A stretch of DNA of 64,000 nt from Parabacteroides sp. PF5-9 (lineage in GTDB: Bacteria > Bacteroidota > Bacteroidia > Bacteroidales > Tannerellaceae): assembly GCF_029893105.1 (NCBI RefSeq), contig NZ_JARXWG010000002.1, positions 124,001 to 188,000 of the forward strand, given 5' to 3'. Shown here piece after piece: positions 55,617 to 64,000 of the stretch; the first letter of the stretch is position 1, and every line of letters starts with the position of its first letter. The position numbers and the translations under genes are program-made. The notes below the pieces were generated by a model. That model did not search any database, had not been told where the DNA came from, and saw only the letters and a program-made list of their open reading frames with translations.

Positions 55617-56315
55617 ATGTATAATGCACTTCCCCGTAGATTTAATATTCATTCTTTTTTATATTTCATACCATTATTCACTTTCCTATGGTTAATGTAT
55701 GGTTGCAAAAACGATGAGGATCCAGAAACAGTTATAAGCATCCCCAATACGTGTCTTATAGAGAATGAAATTATAATTTCAGAAATTGCAGGTATACCCG
55801 AAAATGTAAGCTTTAACAAAGTCAAAATAGAAATAACGGGATCTTGTTGGGAGGTTATAGACCTTATCGAAGCAAACTACAGCGAAGGAGTAGCGATCGT
55901 CTCGCTTCCGGCTCACCTTCCGGAGGAAAAACTTCAACTGGTCGTTCGCCTCAATAACAACATGTGCGGTTTTTGGGATGCTACATCTGATAATACAGAT
56001 GCACGTGTAGCCGCACTTGGAGACATTATTGCATACAATAACAATGAACAGGTAGGCAGAATATACCTTTCCGACTGGTCCGGAGAAGGATCGGCTGCAC
56101 ACAAATCATTTGTTTATTACCATTATGCCGACCGTCCTTTTACATTATCCGGTAAAAATGCGACTTACAACTATTCTGCTTCGTTCAAGGAAGGATGGAA
56201 TGCCTATGCCAATATTAACCCGGCAGAATCGCATGGACCCGGAGGTGTTTTTTGTACGACTACCATTACCGAAAAGACACCTCTTAGCTGGCATTTTGAA
56301 TCGTGGGTCTATTAA
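55617..56315 (+). CDS. lipoprotein of unknown function
   Basis: This 232-residue protein has a lipobox (FLWLMYGC, Cys30) followed by KNDEDPE. The mature region is beta-rich with Gly/Asn-rich stretches and ends HFESWVY. No family is recognised. Its TAA stop shares the TTAA sequence with the stop of the convergent DUF4925-like gene. Confidence 0.65.
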   Translation: MYNALPRRFNIHSFLYFIPLFTFLWLMYGCKNDEDPETVISIPNTCLIENEIIISEIAGIPENVSFNKVKIEITGSCWEVIDLIEANYSEGVAIVSLPAHLPEEKLQLVVRLNNNMCGFWDATSDNTDARVAALGDIIAYNNNEQVGRIYLSDWSGEGSAAHKSFVYYHYADRPFTLSGKNATYNYSASFKEGWNAYANINPAESHGPGGVFCTTTITEKTPLSWHFESWVY

Positions 56316-57337
56316 TTTTTTTGAAAAACCAACCCGACATCGAGTTTTTCCGCGGTTGGCAGTAAACCCAATAACGACTCTACAAGCGGAGTCAAATTTT
56401 CCGGTAAAGAAGAAACAAGAAACGGAATGAGTAAATCAATCACAGGAATCACCACCTCTTTTGAAAGATAAAAGGTCATATGTCCCCCGTCTTCTTTGAG
56501 ATTGAAAGGAATTGCATAATAACCTCCCAGGTAACTTAAGGAGGTTATAACATCCTCGACACGAATACCCAAATCCAACAGCGGAACAACAAACTCAGCC
56601 AATGTGATCAGATTCCGATCGACAGCCAACATCAACTGATCATCAACCATTGTATATTGAATATTAAGCATCTGCATTATATATTCAGGCAGATAGGTAT
56701 CCTCATTTTCACCCTGTTTTCGCCAAGAAACATTGAAAAAACCATCTTCACCCAGCGAGATATTGACCATCGAAACCTTACCGGCTATAAGTTGTCCTAC
56801 AGCAGGACCCGCGACCATGTTTATCACATCATCAAGAGCCGGATTGGCGGTTTGAACTGCAACATAGACATCCGCAGAAGACCCACTGTCCCCTGTATGA
56901 AAATTTAAACGCCAGTTGCCCGTGACAGGTAAGTTCATCTTACGGGTTAAATCGATATTCAGTATACCATATTTATCAAAAAAACCATTCACAATAAGTG
57001 TGACACCATTTTCAATAAACTCTCCTGAAATGGTATATTGTCCATCTGTTAATTTCAAATCAACATCAAAAGCGACAGTCGTAAAATCTGGAATAAAATG
57101 AAACAACGTCAATGTTGCTTTATCCGCAGAAGTAACCTGAACATCAACCGATTTTCCTTCAACAATCAGTATCCGGTTATTCAACTTGGGATTAAGCATC
57201 TTCTCCTGATAAGTTCCGGATAATTCATTCCAACTATTCGTCGGATCTTTATCGTCGTCGCTACAAGCCACAAAGAGGAATATATTTAAAGTAAAAACTA
57301 TTCCCCATAAGAGAGATATACCTGTTCTTTTCATCAT
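56312..57337 (-). CDS. DUF4925-like lipoprotein
   Basis: This protein has 341 residues (340 if the second Met is used). Its lipoprotein signal is IFLFVAC followed by SDDDKDP. Repeated beta segments (LSGTYQEKML, GNWRLNFHTG) and the C-terminal half fit the DUF4925 family of Bacteroidetes surface proteins. Function is unknown. Confidence 0.68.
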   Translation of the reverse strand: MMKRTGISLLWGIVFTLNIFLFVACSDDDKDPTNSWNELSGTYQEKMLNPKLNNRILIVEGKSVDVQVTSADKATLTLFHFIPDFTTVAFDVDLKLTDGQYTISGEFIENGVTLIVNGFFDKYGILNIDLTRKMNLPVTGNWRLNFHTGDSGSSADVYVAVQTANPALDDVINMVAGPAVGQLIAGKVSMVNISLGEDGFFNVSWRKQGENEDTYLPEYIMQMLNIQYTMVDDQLMLAVDRNLITLAEFVVPLLDLGIRVEDVITSLSYLGGYYAIPFNLKEDGGHMTFYLSKEVVIPVIDLLIPFLVSSLPENLTPLVESLLGLLPTAEKLDVGLVFQKN

Positions 57338-57428
57338 TTATTTTTATTATGAATCACAATCTCCATTCACATACAAATAGCTAAGGTAAAGATTCTCTTT
57401 GAAAAAGAAAACATATCGGATTAGTTTC

Positions 57429-57436
57429 TATATTTG
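57429..57436 (+). promoter_or_regulatory. -7 promoter element of the ABM-domain gene
   Basis: TATATTTG fits TAnnTTTG exactly and lies 34 bp upstream of the ATG. No correctly spaced TTG is seen. Confidence 0.4.
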
Positions 57437-57470
57437 CAAACGAACATTCTAACAATATATCCAAACTATT

Positions 57471-57887
57471 ATGAAACATCTATTCTTTTCTGCAGCATGC
57501 TGTCTGATGCTTTTATCCGGTTGTAACTCATCGTCCAACCAAACAACATCGCAAACTTGTGAAGCCGACAAGGCATCCATGAAATATGTGATGAATATGC
57601 ACCGCAAAATATTGCCTGAACATATAGAGGCATACAAAGCATCATTTGAAAAATGTAGAGTGGAAACGCTCAAAGAACCGGGTTGTATATCGTATGCCAT
57701 GTATCAATCCTATACGGATAATACCGAATTCTTCATTTTTGAAGTATGGGTTAACAAAGGAGCGCATAACGAACATGGACAAACAGCGCATCTCAAACAA
57801 CATATTGAAGAGATCAAGGGTATGTCAGATCCTTCATTTAAAGCAGATAATGTATTAGTGTATGTGTGTCCGAATGTAAATGATTAA
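57471..57887 (+). CDS. ABM-domain (quinol monooxygenase-like) lipoprotein
   Basis: This 138-residue protein has a lipobox (MLLSGC, Cys18). The antibiotic-biosynthesis-monooxygenase domain covers about residues 38-125 (EAYKASFEKCRVETLKEPGC, FFIFEVWVNKGAHNEH). ABM proteins are usually cytoplasmic; a lipoprotein form suggests a cell-envelope role. It converges with the cysteine desulfidase-like gene and shares its TTAA stop. Confidence 0.78.
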   Translation: MKHLFFSAACCLMLLSGCNSSSNQTTSQTCEADKASMKYVMNMHRKILPEHIEAYKASFEKCRVETLKEPGCISYAMYQSYTDNTEFFIFEVWVNKGAHNEHGQTAHLKQHIEEIKGMSDPSFKADNVLVYVCPNVND

Positions 57888-59182
57888 CACGTTTTACCCG
57901 TCATTATATCCAATACCAGCCTGTCGGTAGCTTCCATCCCTTTGGAACCGATCGTCGTCAGGTTGGTAATGGTTTTATCAACATCTTCGTCTATAATTCC
58001 TTCAACCCCTGTTACCACTTTATCTTCCATGGCCATTAATGCTGAAAGCATGGCTGTCGAAACACCACTGGAAACTTTCATCGCACAACTTGGTTTTGCT
58101 CCGTCACAAATCATACCGGTCAGATTGCCAATCATATTTTTTACGGCATAAGAGACCTGTTTCTTATCTCCCCCCATCAGATAAGTAATTCCACAACTGG
58201 CTCCGGTTGCTGCGACTACACAACCGCATAAGGCCGATAATCGCCCAAGACTTTGTTTGATATAAATCACCATCAAATGACTTAACATCAGGGCACGAAT
58301 CAACTCCTCTTCCGAACTCTGCTGATCCCTGGCAAAAGAGACAACTGGTAATGTAGCTGCTATCCCCTGATTTCCACTGCCCGAATTACTGAATACAGGA
58401 ATCATCGCCCCGTCCATACGGGCATCACACGCTGCTGCCGTCATGGCCAACATATGCGTATAGGGTGATTCACCCATATATTTTTTCCCGATCGGTCCGG
58501 CTACCGTTTTGGCTACCGTATGACCATAATGGCCACAGAGCGATTCCTCTGCCGCCTTTACATTGGTTTCGGCTGTCTCTAAAATAAAACGGATTTCATC
58601 GGCCTCCATCTGCATCGCAAAATCATGTACAAGCGAGAAAGACAAACAACATTCCGTTTCAGACTCTTCCCCTTTACAATTCTTCCCGATTGATAGACGA
58701 TCTTCTACAACAACTCCATTTTTTTCAATATAACTGATATCGGTATGGCAACAGGCTATTATCACACGTGCCGATTCTTCACCCGCCGTACTATAGACTT
58801 CAACGTAAAGTTTGTCGACATTTTCTTTTAACGTAATACTGATCATTTTCAGATCAATCATCTTTTTCCCCTCTGATAAGGCTTCCGGGGTCAGATCACG
58901 CAAAACCTCCAGCCCATAAGCCGATTTACCAATCAAAACACCTAGTGCAATTGCAATCGGTAAACCAACCATCCCTGTTCCAGGAATCCCGACCCCCATC
59001 GCATTTTTCAATACATTGGCGCTGAGAGATACCTCTATCTTTTCAGGACGTTTACCCAATACCTCTGCCGACTTTGCTGCTGCAAGCGCTACAGCCATTG
59101 GCTCTGTGCATCCGATAGCCGGTACAATTTCTTTATGGATTAACTGTAATATCTCTGTTTTTGTCGTCACATCAATAGCCAT
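57884..59182 (-). CDS. UPF0597/CyuA family L-cysteine desulfidase-like enzyme
   Basis: This 432-residue protein is read from ATG 59182 (MAIDVTTKTEILQLI). The family segments are IGCTEPMAVALAAA, GIPGTGMVGLPIAIALG and SGSGNQGIAATLPV, and the iron-sulfur Cys residues are spread over the chain (GCVVAATGASCGIT, MICDGAKPSCAMKV). By homology to CyuA/YhaM it would break L-cysteine (or D-serine/L-serine) down to pyruvate and sulfide or ammonia. Confidence 0.86.
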   Translation of the reverse strand: MAIDVTTKTEILQLIHKEIVPAIGCTEPMAVALAAAKSAEVLGKRPEKIEVSLSANVLKNAMGVGIPGTGMVGLPIAIALGVLIGKSAYGLEVLRDLTPEALSEGKKMIDLKMISITLKENVDKLYVEVYSTAGEESARVIIACCHTDISYIEKNGVVVEDRLSIGKNCKGEESETECCLSFSLVHDFAMQMEADEIRFILETAETNVKAAEESLCGHYGHTVAKTVAGPIGKKYMGESPYTHMLAMTAAACDARMDGAMIPVFSNSGSGNQGIAATLPVVSFARDQQSSEEELIRALMLSHLMVIYIKQSLGRLSALCGCVVAATGASCGITYLMGGDKKQVSYAVKNMIGNLTGMICDGAKPSCAMKVSSGVSTAMLSALMAMEDKVVTGVEGIIDEDVDKTITNLTTIGSKGMEATDRLVLDIMTGKTC

Positions 59183-59305
59183 GCCAGCAAGATTTAGTAT
59201 AAAATAATGTCGCAAATATACAGATTTCAAAGCAGTGTTGATCTACTTTATTCCAATCAAAACAAAACAGTTCTGAACTTGTTCTATTAAAAAACATATA
59301 CAGTT

Positions 59306-60364
59306 ATGGATACGAATAAAATAATTGATTTATTAGGTGACAAAAGTGATTATTATTTGAATCACCATTGCAAAACAGTCGACAAATCGCTGATACACCT
59401 CCCCTCACCCACTTTTGTGGATGATATATGGATGCAGTCCGACCGGAATATCCAAACATTAAATAATTTACAACGAATTCTGGGACACGGACGATTAGCG
59501 AATACAGGATATGTCTCTATTCTTCCTGTCGACCAGGGGATAGAACATACGGCAGGAGCCTCTTTTGCTCCGAATCCACTCTATTTTGATCCGGAAAACA
59601 TTGTCAAATTGGCTATCGAAGGAGGTTGTAATGCCGTTGCGTCAACCTTTGGTGTATTAGGAACCGTTGCCCGTAAATATGCGCACAAAATACCATTCCT
59701 GGTAAAGATCAATCACAATGAATTATTAAGTTACCCCAATTCTTATGATCAGATTCTTTTCGGAACGATCAAAGAAGCCTGGAATATGGGTGCTGTAGCT
59801 GTGGGCGCAACGATCTATTTCGGTTCTGCCGAAAGCCGTCGCCAGCTTGTAGAGATCGCTGAAGCATTCGAATATGCGCACGAATTGGGAATGGCTACTG
59901 TTTTATGGTGTTACCTCAGAAACAACGATTTCAAAAAAGACGGAGTCGATTATCATGCTGCCGCCGACCTGACAGGTCAGGCGAATCATTTGGGGGCAAC
60001 CATTCAGGCAGATATTGTCAAGCAAAAACTGCCAACCAATAACGGTGGCTTTCCGGCTATCAATTTCGGAAAAATAGATAAAAAGATGTATACCGAATTA
60101 ACAACCGAACACCCGATCGACCTCTGTCGCTATCAGGTAGCCAACAGCTATATGGGCCGTATCGGCCTGATTAACTCAGGGGGTGAATCTCATGGTGCAT
60201 CCGATTTACAGGAAGCTGTTATTACAGCAGTTGTCAACAAACGTGCCGGAGGAATGGGACTGATCAGCGGTCGTAAAGCTTTCCAAAAACCGATGAAAGA
60301 CGGAGTCGAATTATTGCACACGATTCAGGAGGTATATCTGAATCAGGAGGTTACTATAGCATAA
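59306..60364 (+). CDS. fbaB: class I fructose-bisphosphate aldolase
   Basis: This 352-residue cytoplasmic enzyme of the DhnA/FbaB type cleaves fructose 1,6-bisphosphate. Characteristic segments are [43 protein letters not shown] and [12 protein letters not shown]; the Schiff-base Lys is in the KINH region by family alignment. It ends 16 bp from the stop of the convergent large envelope protein. Confidence 0.92.
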   Translation: MDTNKIIDLLGDKSDYYLNHHCKTVDKSLIHLPSPTFVDDIWMQSDRNIQTLNNLQRILGHGRLANTGYVSILPVDQGIEHTAGASFAPNPLYFDPENIVKLAIEGGCNAVASTFGVLGTVARKYAHKIPFLVKINHNELLSYPNSYDQILFGTIKEAWNMGAVAVGATIYFGSAESRRQLVEIAEAFEYAHELGMATVLWCYLRNNDFKKDGVDYHAAADLTGQANHLGATIQADIVKQKLPTNNGGFPAINFGKIDKKMYTELTTEHPIDLCRYQVANSYMGRIGLINSGGESHGASDLQEAVITAVVNKRAGGMGLISGRKAFQKPMKDGVELLHTIQEVYLNQEVTIA

Positions 60365-60380
60365 TATACATACCTTTAAG

Positions 60381-63300
60381 TTATTTTACAACGATCTGTT
60401 TTACTTCATGCACGATTTGCCCATTAGCAGTAATTCCTTCAATAACAACCGAATAATGCGTACTAAAATCAGAAGTATAAAAATCAAATGAAGTTTTACC
60501 ATTTACGTCTGTCACAATATCTGGTTTCCAGAAAATAGTCGTTCGTAAATCCGGTTTAATATTAAACTTCTGTTCCTGTGTTTCATAACGAGGCGAATAG
60601 AACTCTACAGGTTGTTGATATCCTAAAGGAGTTATTGTTTTTTGATTAAAAGCATTCTTCTTATTTTGGGGTATACCAGTTCCTGTTTTTGTTGTGATAT
60701 TCACTACTCCATAGACTCCCAACAAACCATACACACCACTTTCTGAGCCAGGTCTGAATACATCTACACGTTCAATATCCTGACTACTAATCATCTCCAA
60801 AGGAGATCCCATATCCGGATCCATAAAAACGTCGTTAATGAAAATCGCTGGTTGCGTATTTTGCTGACTATTTTCACTCATATACATATTATTGATTCCA
60901 CTAAATTGCAAGGATATATCATTAGGGCCTTCCCTTGCAATAACCGTAAGACCCGGAATAGAATTGAACACATCCAGCAATGTTGCTGGTTTTTTCTCTT
61001 CTAATTCAGTTTGTCCTATTGAAAAATTAGCTATTTTCGAATATACAGAAAACGGTTCTGGATCCTTATTCTGTTTACGAGCGATAATTTCTACATCCTG
61101 TAAATGCACAATGCGCATCTCATCATCAAATTTAGAACGTTCAGATGCTTTTTCTATAAAAGTGCCATTGGTTATACCTGATGTATCAGTCGCTTGTTGA
61201 ATAATCCTTATTGGCTGTTTGTCTGCTAAAAATTTCGGTGTCGGAAAATAGACCTCATCAACATGTAGTTCAACCAAAGAATGATCTTTTTCTTTTTTAG
61301 ACTGAAGAAAAAATTTGGTATCATTTGGGAATTCAAACTCCGTAAATATAAAACGCCCATCTTTGGCCGTCTCTGTACTAAAGGCCTCTCCTGTACTCAT
61401 TACCATCATATTAACTGGTCTGTTTTTTAGAGGCCTGCCTGTTAATTGATTGACAACTTTTCCTGTAACAGCCAGACTTCTTTCAACTTGTTTTTGGGGT
61501 TGTTCAATCTTTCCTTTTATAACCTCTGGTATATGATAGCGTCTCCAACCATGTGTCAGCATCAGACAATCTAAAGCCTGTTGTGATTCTTCCGACTGAT
61601 TCATCAGATAATAGGCCGGAGATTCAATATATCCTTTCAACTCTGATGTCAACAATAATGTAGAAAGTATAGATACCGTATGATCAACCGCTTGATCTTT
61701 ATCATCTGTCACAGATACAGAAAAATCTCCGACTAAAGGCAATCCGTCAAGGTCTGTAAGTTCCATATCAGCTATGACACGATCTCTAATCTCATAATGT
61801 TTTTTATCTGTCGTAAATTCCAATTCGGTCTTTTTTTCATTACGGCAAAAGACTAACCGTTCACTCAGCGGATTCATTTGCCTATCAAACAAGACTATTT
61901 GTACAATACCGGAAGGAAATTCTTCTTTTGGGAATGTCATAAAAGTACTCGAATTATCCCATTGATTAAAATAAAGAACTTGTCCGCGACATTGGAGCAG
62001 AATATAGGCCGGAGAATAAACAGAAATATCTGCAGATTTTAAACGTTCTATGACCAATTGATCATCCTTATCATAAGTTACCGCAATAGAATAAGTTCCT
62101 CCCACTGCCAAAGGAAGGGCAAACCGTTTTTTATTCCCGTTTGCATCTATACAGTCGGCATAATAAATCTTTCCTTTTTCCGGTATAAAATCAAAAACTC
62201 CCATACCAGCATGATGTGTTTTCAGTGATGCCTGTATATTTCCATCAGTATCAACAATCACTCCGGAAATAGCCGTAGATATTCCCGTTTCATTTAGTGC
62301 TTTAAATGCTATTTTACAAGACACACCACAAAGTAAATGTCCACCCTCGGGGAAAAAAGAGACATCGTAATCCACCTTTTCTGACAACTCATTTTCATTA
62401 GCTGTTTGCTGTTGTTTTATGGAGATATCTCCAATGCGGATATGCTTTTTAAAAAAATAATCAGCATCAGGATTATCCATATAACGTGTATAGGCACGTA
62501 AAGTATAATAACCTTCAGACATCATTTCTGAAAGAAATATAGAGCCTTGATATAACCCGTTTTCCGGACGTATCAAAGAGCGATTTACTAACGTTCCTGA
62601 TGAGTTGATTAATTCAACATATACATATCTGCTAAGAGATGAAGGCTGGTGAGTGGTAGCATCTGTTAGGTATGCTTTAAACCAAATACGTTCGCCTGAT
62701 ACATAATAGTCTCGATCTGTATGTAAATGTATTTTTTCCTGCGGATATGCTTGTAATTGATCGCTAAAATGGGTGAGCACTTTCTTTTCGAGTCGTGAAT
62801 TAATCTGTGTAAACTCTGCTGTGTGGTTGGAATTATAGTCTATCGGTAATAGATAGTCAACCGGTAACATATTCCCGACCCGTTGTCCTCCCATGCTTCC
62901 TGCAAAAGCGACCTTATCTATCGGACTAATAATATGATAATGATCAACAAAAAAAGAGTCCGTATAAAAAAAGACTTGCGAATAATCATTACCATAAGTA
63001 ATATCTAGAAAAGGAACCATCGGATTATCCTCATTGTTTTGTCTAACAGTTAACATCTCCTTCACACTTTTAAAATTAAGTGTAGTGTTATATTCTTTCG
63101 GATAAAGTTTTTGGTTTAAATGTATTAAAGCAGTATCTGTATTGTGATCAATCATAAAACAGTCATTCAAAAGCAACCGTTGTCCATTCATTTCCACTGT
63201 AAAACCAGATTCATCCAATGTACCCTCATAAAGATGTCTGATAAAATTATTAACAGATGATTCGTATGTTTTTATCCGATTTTGAATTATTCGGGGGGTA

Positions 63301-63938
63301 TTCTCTCCCGTGTCTTTAAAAAAAGAAGTACCTAAATAATAGGAACGTCTCATTTTGGAATTTCCCAAGCTATTATCAGAATACCAAACTGAAAACTCTT
63401 TTAGGTCATAAGTCAGTTCATATCCTAAATAATTGTTTTTTATCACAATAGGCACATTAGATGTTGCTGTCAATTGTCTTGATTCTGAGTCATAAATAAT
63501 ACGGATATCATCCTCATTGAGGATCTGGCAATTTTTGCCACTCACATTAGTTCCTAAAAACTGATTACGGAAGGCTTTAAGCTTTTTCTCTCTACTATAT
63601 TTTTCTGCTTTTCCTCTTATTACTATTTCATCTATTCTCTCTATCCGTTCTTGCAAATAAATAGTATCAGGTAATTGTTGAAAAGGCGACTCAATCACTA
63701 TTTTTTCATACTTGAGGTAGCTAACGACTAAAGATGTATTGATCTCTTGTCCAATATGTAATTCAAATCGACCATCTATATCAGTAATGGTATTGTAGGA
63801 AGTCCCATTCAAATAAACTGTAGCATTCCATACTGGTTCTTTCAATACTTTATCAAAGACATAGCCCGTTAGAGTCTGCGCTTTTAATAATGTATTACAA
63901 AAGAAAAAAAAGAGAATAAAAAAAATACATTTTTTCAT
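60381..63938 (-). CDS. MG2-domain/TonB-plug fusion protein without a barrel
   Basis: This 1185-residue secreted protein has a signal peptide (ending LLKAQ). A CarboxypepD_reg domain is at about 22-100, a macroglobulin MG2-like domain at about 395-500 (EKIHLHTDRDYYVSGERIW), and a TonB plug-like region at about 970-1085 (LLDVFNSIPGLTVIA, IFINDVFMDPDMG, IERVDVFRPGSESGVYG). It then ends in one more beta domain (TTIFWKPDIVTDVNGKT) and no 22-strand barrel. It is probably a periplasmic or outer-membrane-associated protein of unknown role. Its start codon region lies in a 13-bp repeat. Confidence 0.82.
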   Translation of the reverse strand: MKKCIFFILFFFFCNTLLKAQTLTGYVFDKVLKEPVWNATVYLNGTSYNTITDIDGRFELHIGQEINTSLVVSYLKYEKIVIESPFQQLPDTIYLQERIERIDEIVIRGKAEKYSREKKLKAFRNQFLGTNVSGKNCQILNEDDIRIIYDSESRQLTATSNVPIVIKNNYLGYELTYDLKEFSVWYSDNSLGNSKMRRSYYLGTSFFKDTGENTPRIIQNRIKTYESSVNNFIRHLYEGTLDESGFTVEMNGQRLLLNDCFMIDHNTDTALIHLNQKLYPKEYNTTLNFKSVKEMLTVRQNNEDNPMVPFLDITYGNDYSQVFFYTDSFFVDHYHIISPIDKVAFAGSMGGQRVGNMLPVDYLLPIDYNSNHTAEFTQINSRLEKKVLTHFSDQLQAYPQEKIHLHTDRDYYVSGERIWFKAYLTDATTHQPSSLSRYVYVELINSSGTLVNRSLIRPENGLYQGSIFLSEMMSEGYYTLRAYTRYMDNPDADYFFKKHIRIGDISIKQQQTANENELSEKVDYDVSFFPEGGHLLCGVSCKIAFKALNETGISTAISGVIVDTDGNIQASLKTHHAGMGVFDFIPEKGKIYYADCIDANGNKKRFALPLAVGGTYSIAVTYDKDDQLVIERLKSADISVYSPAYILLQCRGQVLYFNQWDNSSTFMTFPKEEFPSGIVQIVLFDRQMNPLSERLVFCRNEKKTELEFTTDKKHYEIRDRVIADMELTDLDGLPLVGDFSVSVTDDKDQAVDHTVSILSTLLLTSELKGYIESPAYYLMNQSEESQQALDCLMLTHGWRRYHIPEVIKGKIEQPQKQVERSLAVTGKVVNQLTGRPLKNRPVNMMVMSTGEAFSTETAKDGRFIFTEFEFPNDTKFFLQSKKEKDHSLVELHVDEVYFPTPKFLADKQPIRIIQQATDTSGITNGTFIEKASERSKFDDEMRIVHLQDVEIIARKQNKDPEPFSVYSKIANFSIGQTELEEKKPATLLDVFNSIPGLTVIAREGPNDISLQFSGINNMYMSENSQQNTQPAIFINDVFMDPDMGSPLEMISSQDIERVDVFRPGSESGVYGLLGVYGVVNITTKTGTGIPQNKKNAFNQKTITPLGYQQPVEFYSPRYETQEQKFNIKPDLRTTIFWKPDIVTDVNGKTSFDFYTSDFSTHYSVVIEGITANGQIVHEVKQIVVK

Positions 63939-63966
63939 ATTATTTTTTCATATTACTTTTTCATGT
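63933..63966 (-). repeat. 13-bp tandem repeat of the start-codon region
   Basis: On the minus strand ATGAAAAA occurs at 63964, 63951 and 63938, exactly 13 bp apart. The first two are followed by a stop after Met-Lys-Lys, and the third opens the 1185-residue protein. The remaining 34 bases to the window edge contain the pair GGACTG/CAGTCC (63979-64000), a possible hairpin. Confidence 0.7.
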
Positions 63967-64000
63967 TACTTATTTGTAGGACTGACTTTTCAGCCAGTCC

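Overview
The window looks like a chromosome segment of a gut Bacteroidales bacterium, most likely Parabacteroides or a close relative. The evidence is Bacteroidota-type promoters (TAnnTTTG with an upstream TTG), many SusC/TonB-type outer-membrane proteins, GH97 and GH92 glycosidases, DUF3078/DUF4925/PCMD-type secreted proteins, and Bacteroides-type mobilization genes. The genus is inferred from gene content and was not tested by a search.

Layout. Positions 1-4067 hold a membrane-protein tail, a cation diffusion facilitator, a flavodoxin and a secreted GH97 glycosidase. Positions 4061-7407 hold a tandem palindrome array, a cobalamin riboswitch and the anaerobic (class III) ribonucleotide reductase nrdD-nrdG. 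On the minus strand follow a BtuB-like TonB receptor with a YiiX-like hydrolase, then rarD. Positions 11546-15697 are an aldA-lutA-lutB-lutC operon that would take lactaldehyde through lactate to pyruvate.

Positions 15878-29366 are a roughly 13.5 kb integrative mobilizable element inserted in the 3' end of a tRNA-Lys(UUU) gene. A 19-bp attachment repeat flanks it, inside a longer imperfect direct repeat of about 190-210 bp. It carries a tyrosine recombinase, a BfmA/BtgA-type mobilization protein with a relaxase, several one-domain helix-turn-helix proteins, an RteC-like regulator and cargo. The cargo is an unrecognised two-gene cassette (soluble protein plus 4-TM protein), a PadR/HAAS/serine-hydrolase set, a LuxR-type regulator, and RhuM-like and KilA-N proteins ending in a duplicated, broken piece of the integrase.

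Right of the tRNA are ettA, a DUF1080 protein, a DAACS symporter, dapA, ligA, and a sulfate activation operon (cysQ, SLC13 permease, cysC, cysD, cysN, sulfotransferase), which points to PAPS-dependent sulfation rather than sulfate reduction. Next come a LytTR two-component pair, an outer-membrane receptor, a DUF3078 protein and two adjacent GH92 mannosidases, one with Gln in place of the expected catalytic Glu. The window ends with lipoproteins, a cysteine desulfidase-like enzyme, class I fructose-bisphosphate aldolase and an 1185-residue MG2/TonB-plug protein without a barrel.

The most unusual structure is a family of tandem arrays with an exact 22-bp period whose units are palindromes with compensating core changes. 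It occurs at 4061-4214, 11291-11378 and 44749-44836. The last two are related unit by unit in opposite orientation. The second candidate novelty is the two-gene membrane cassette at 17373-18851.
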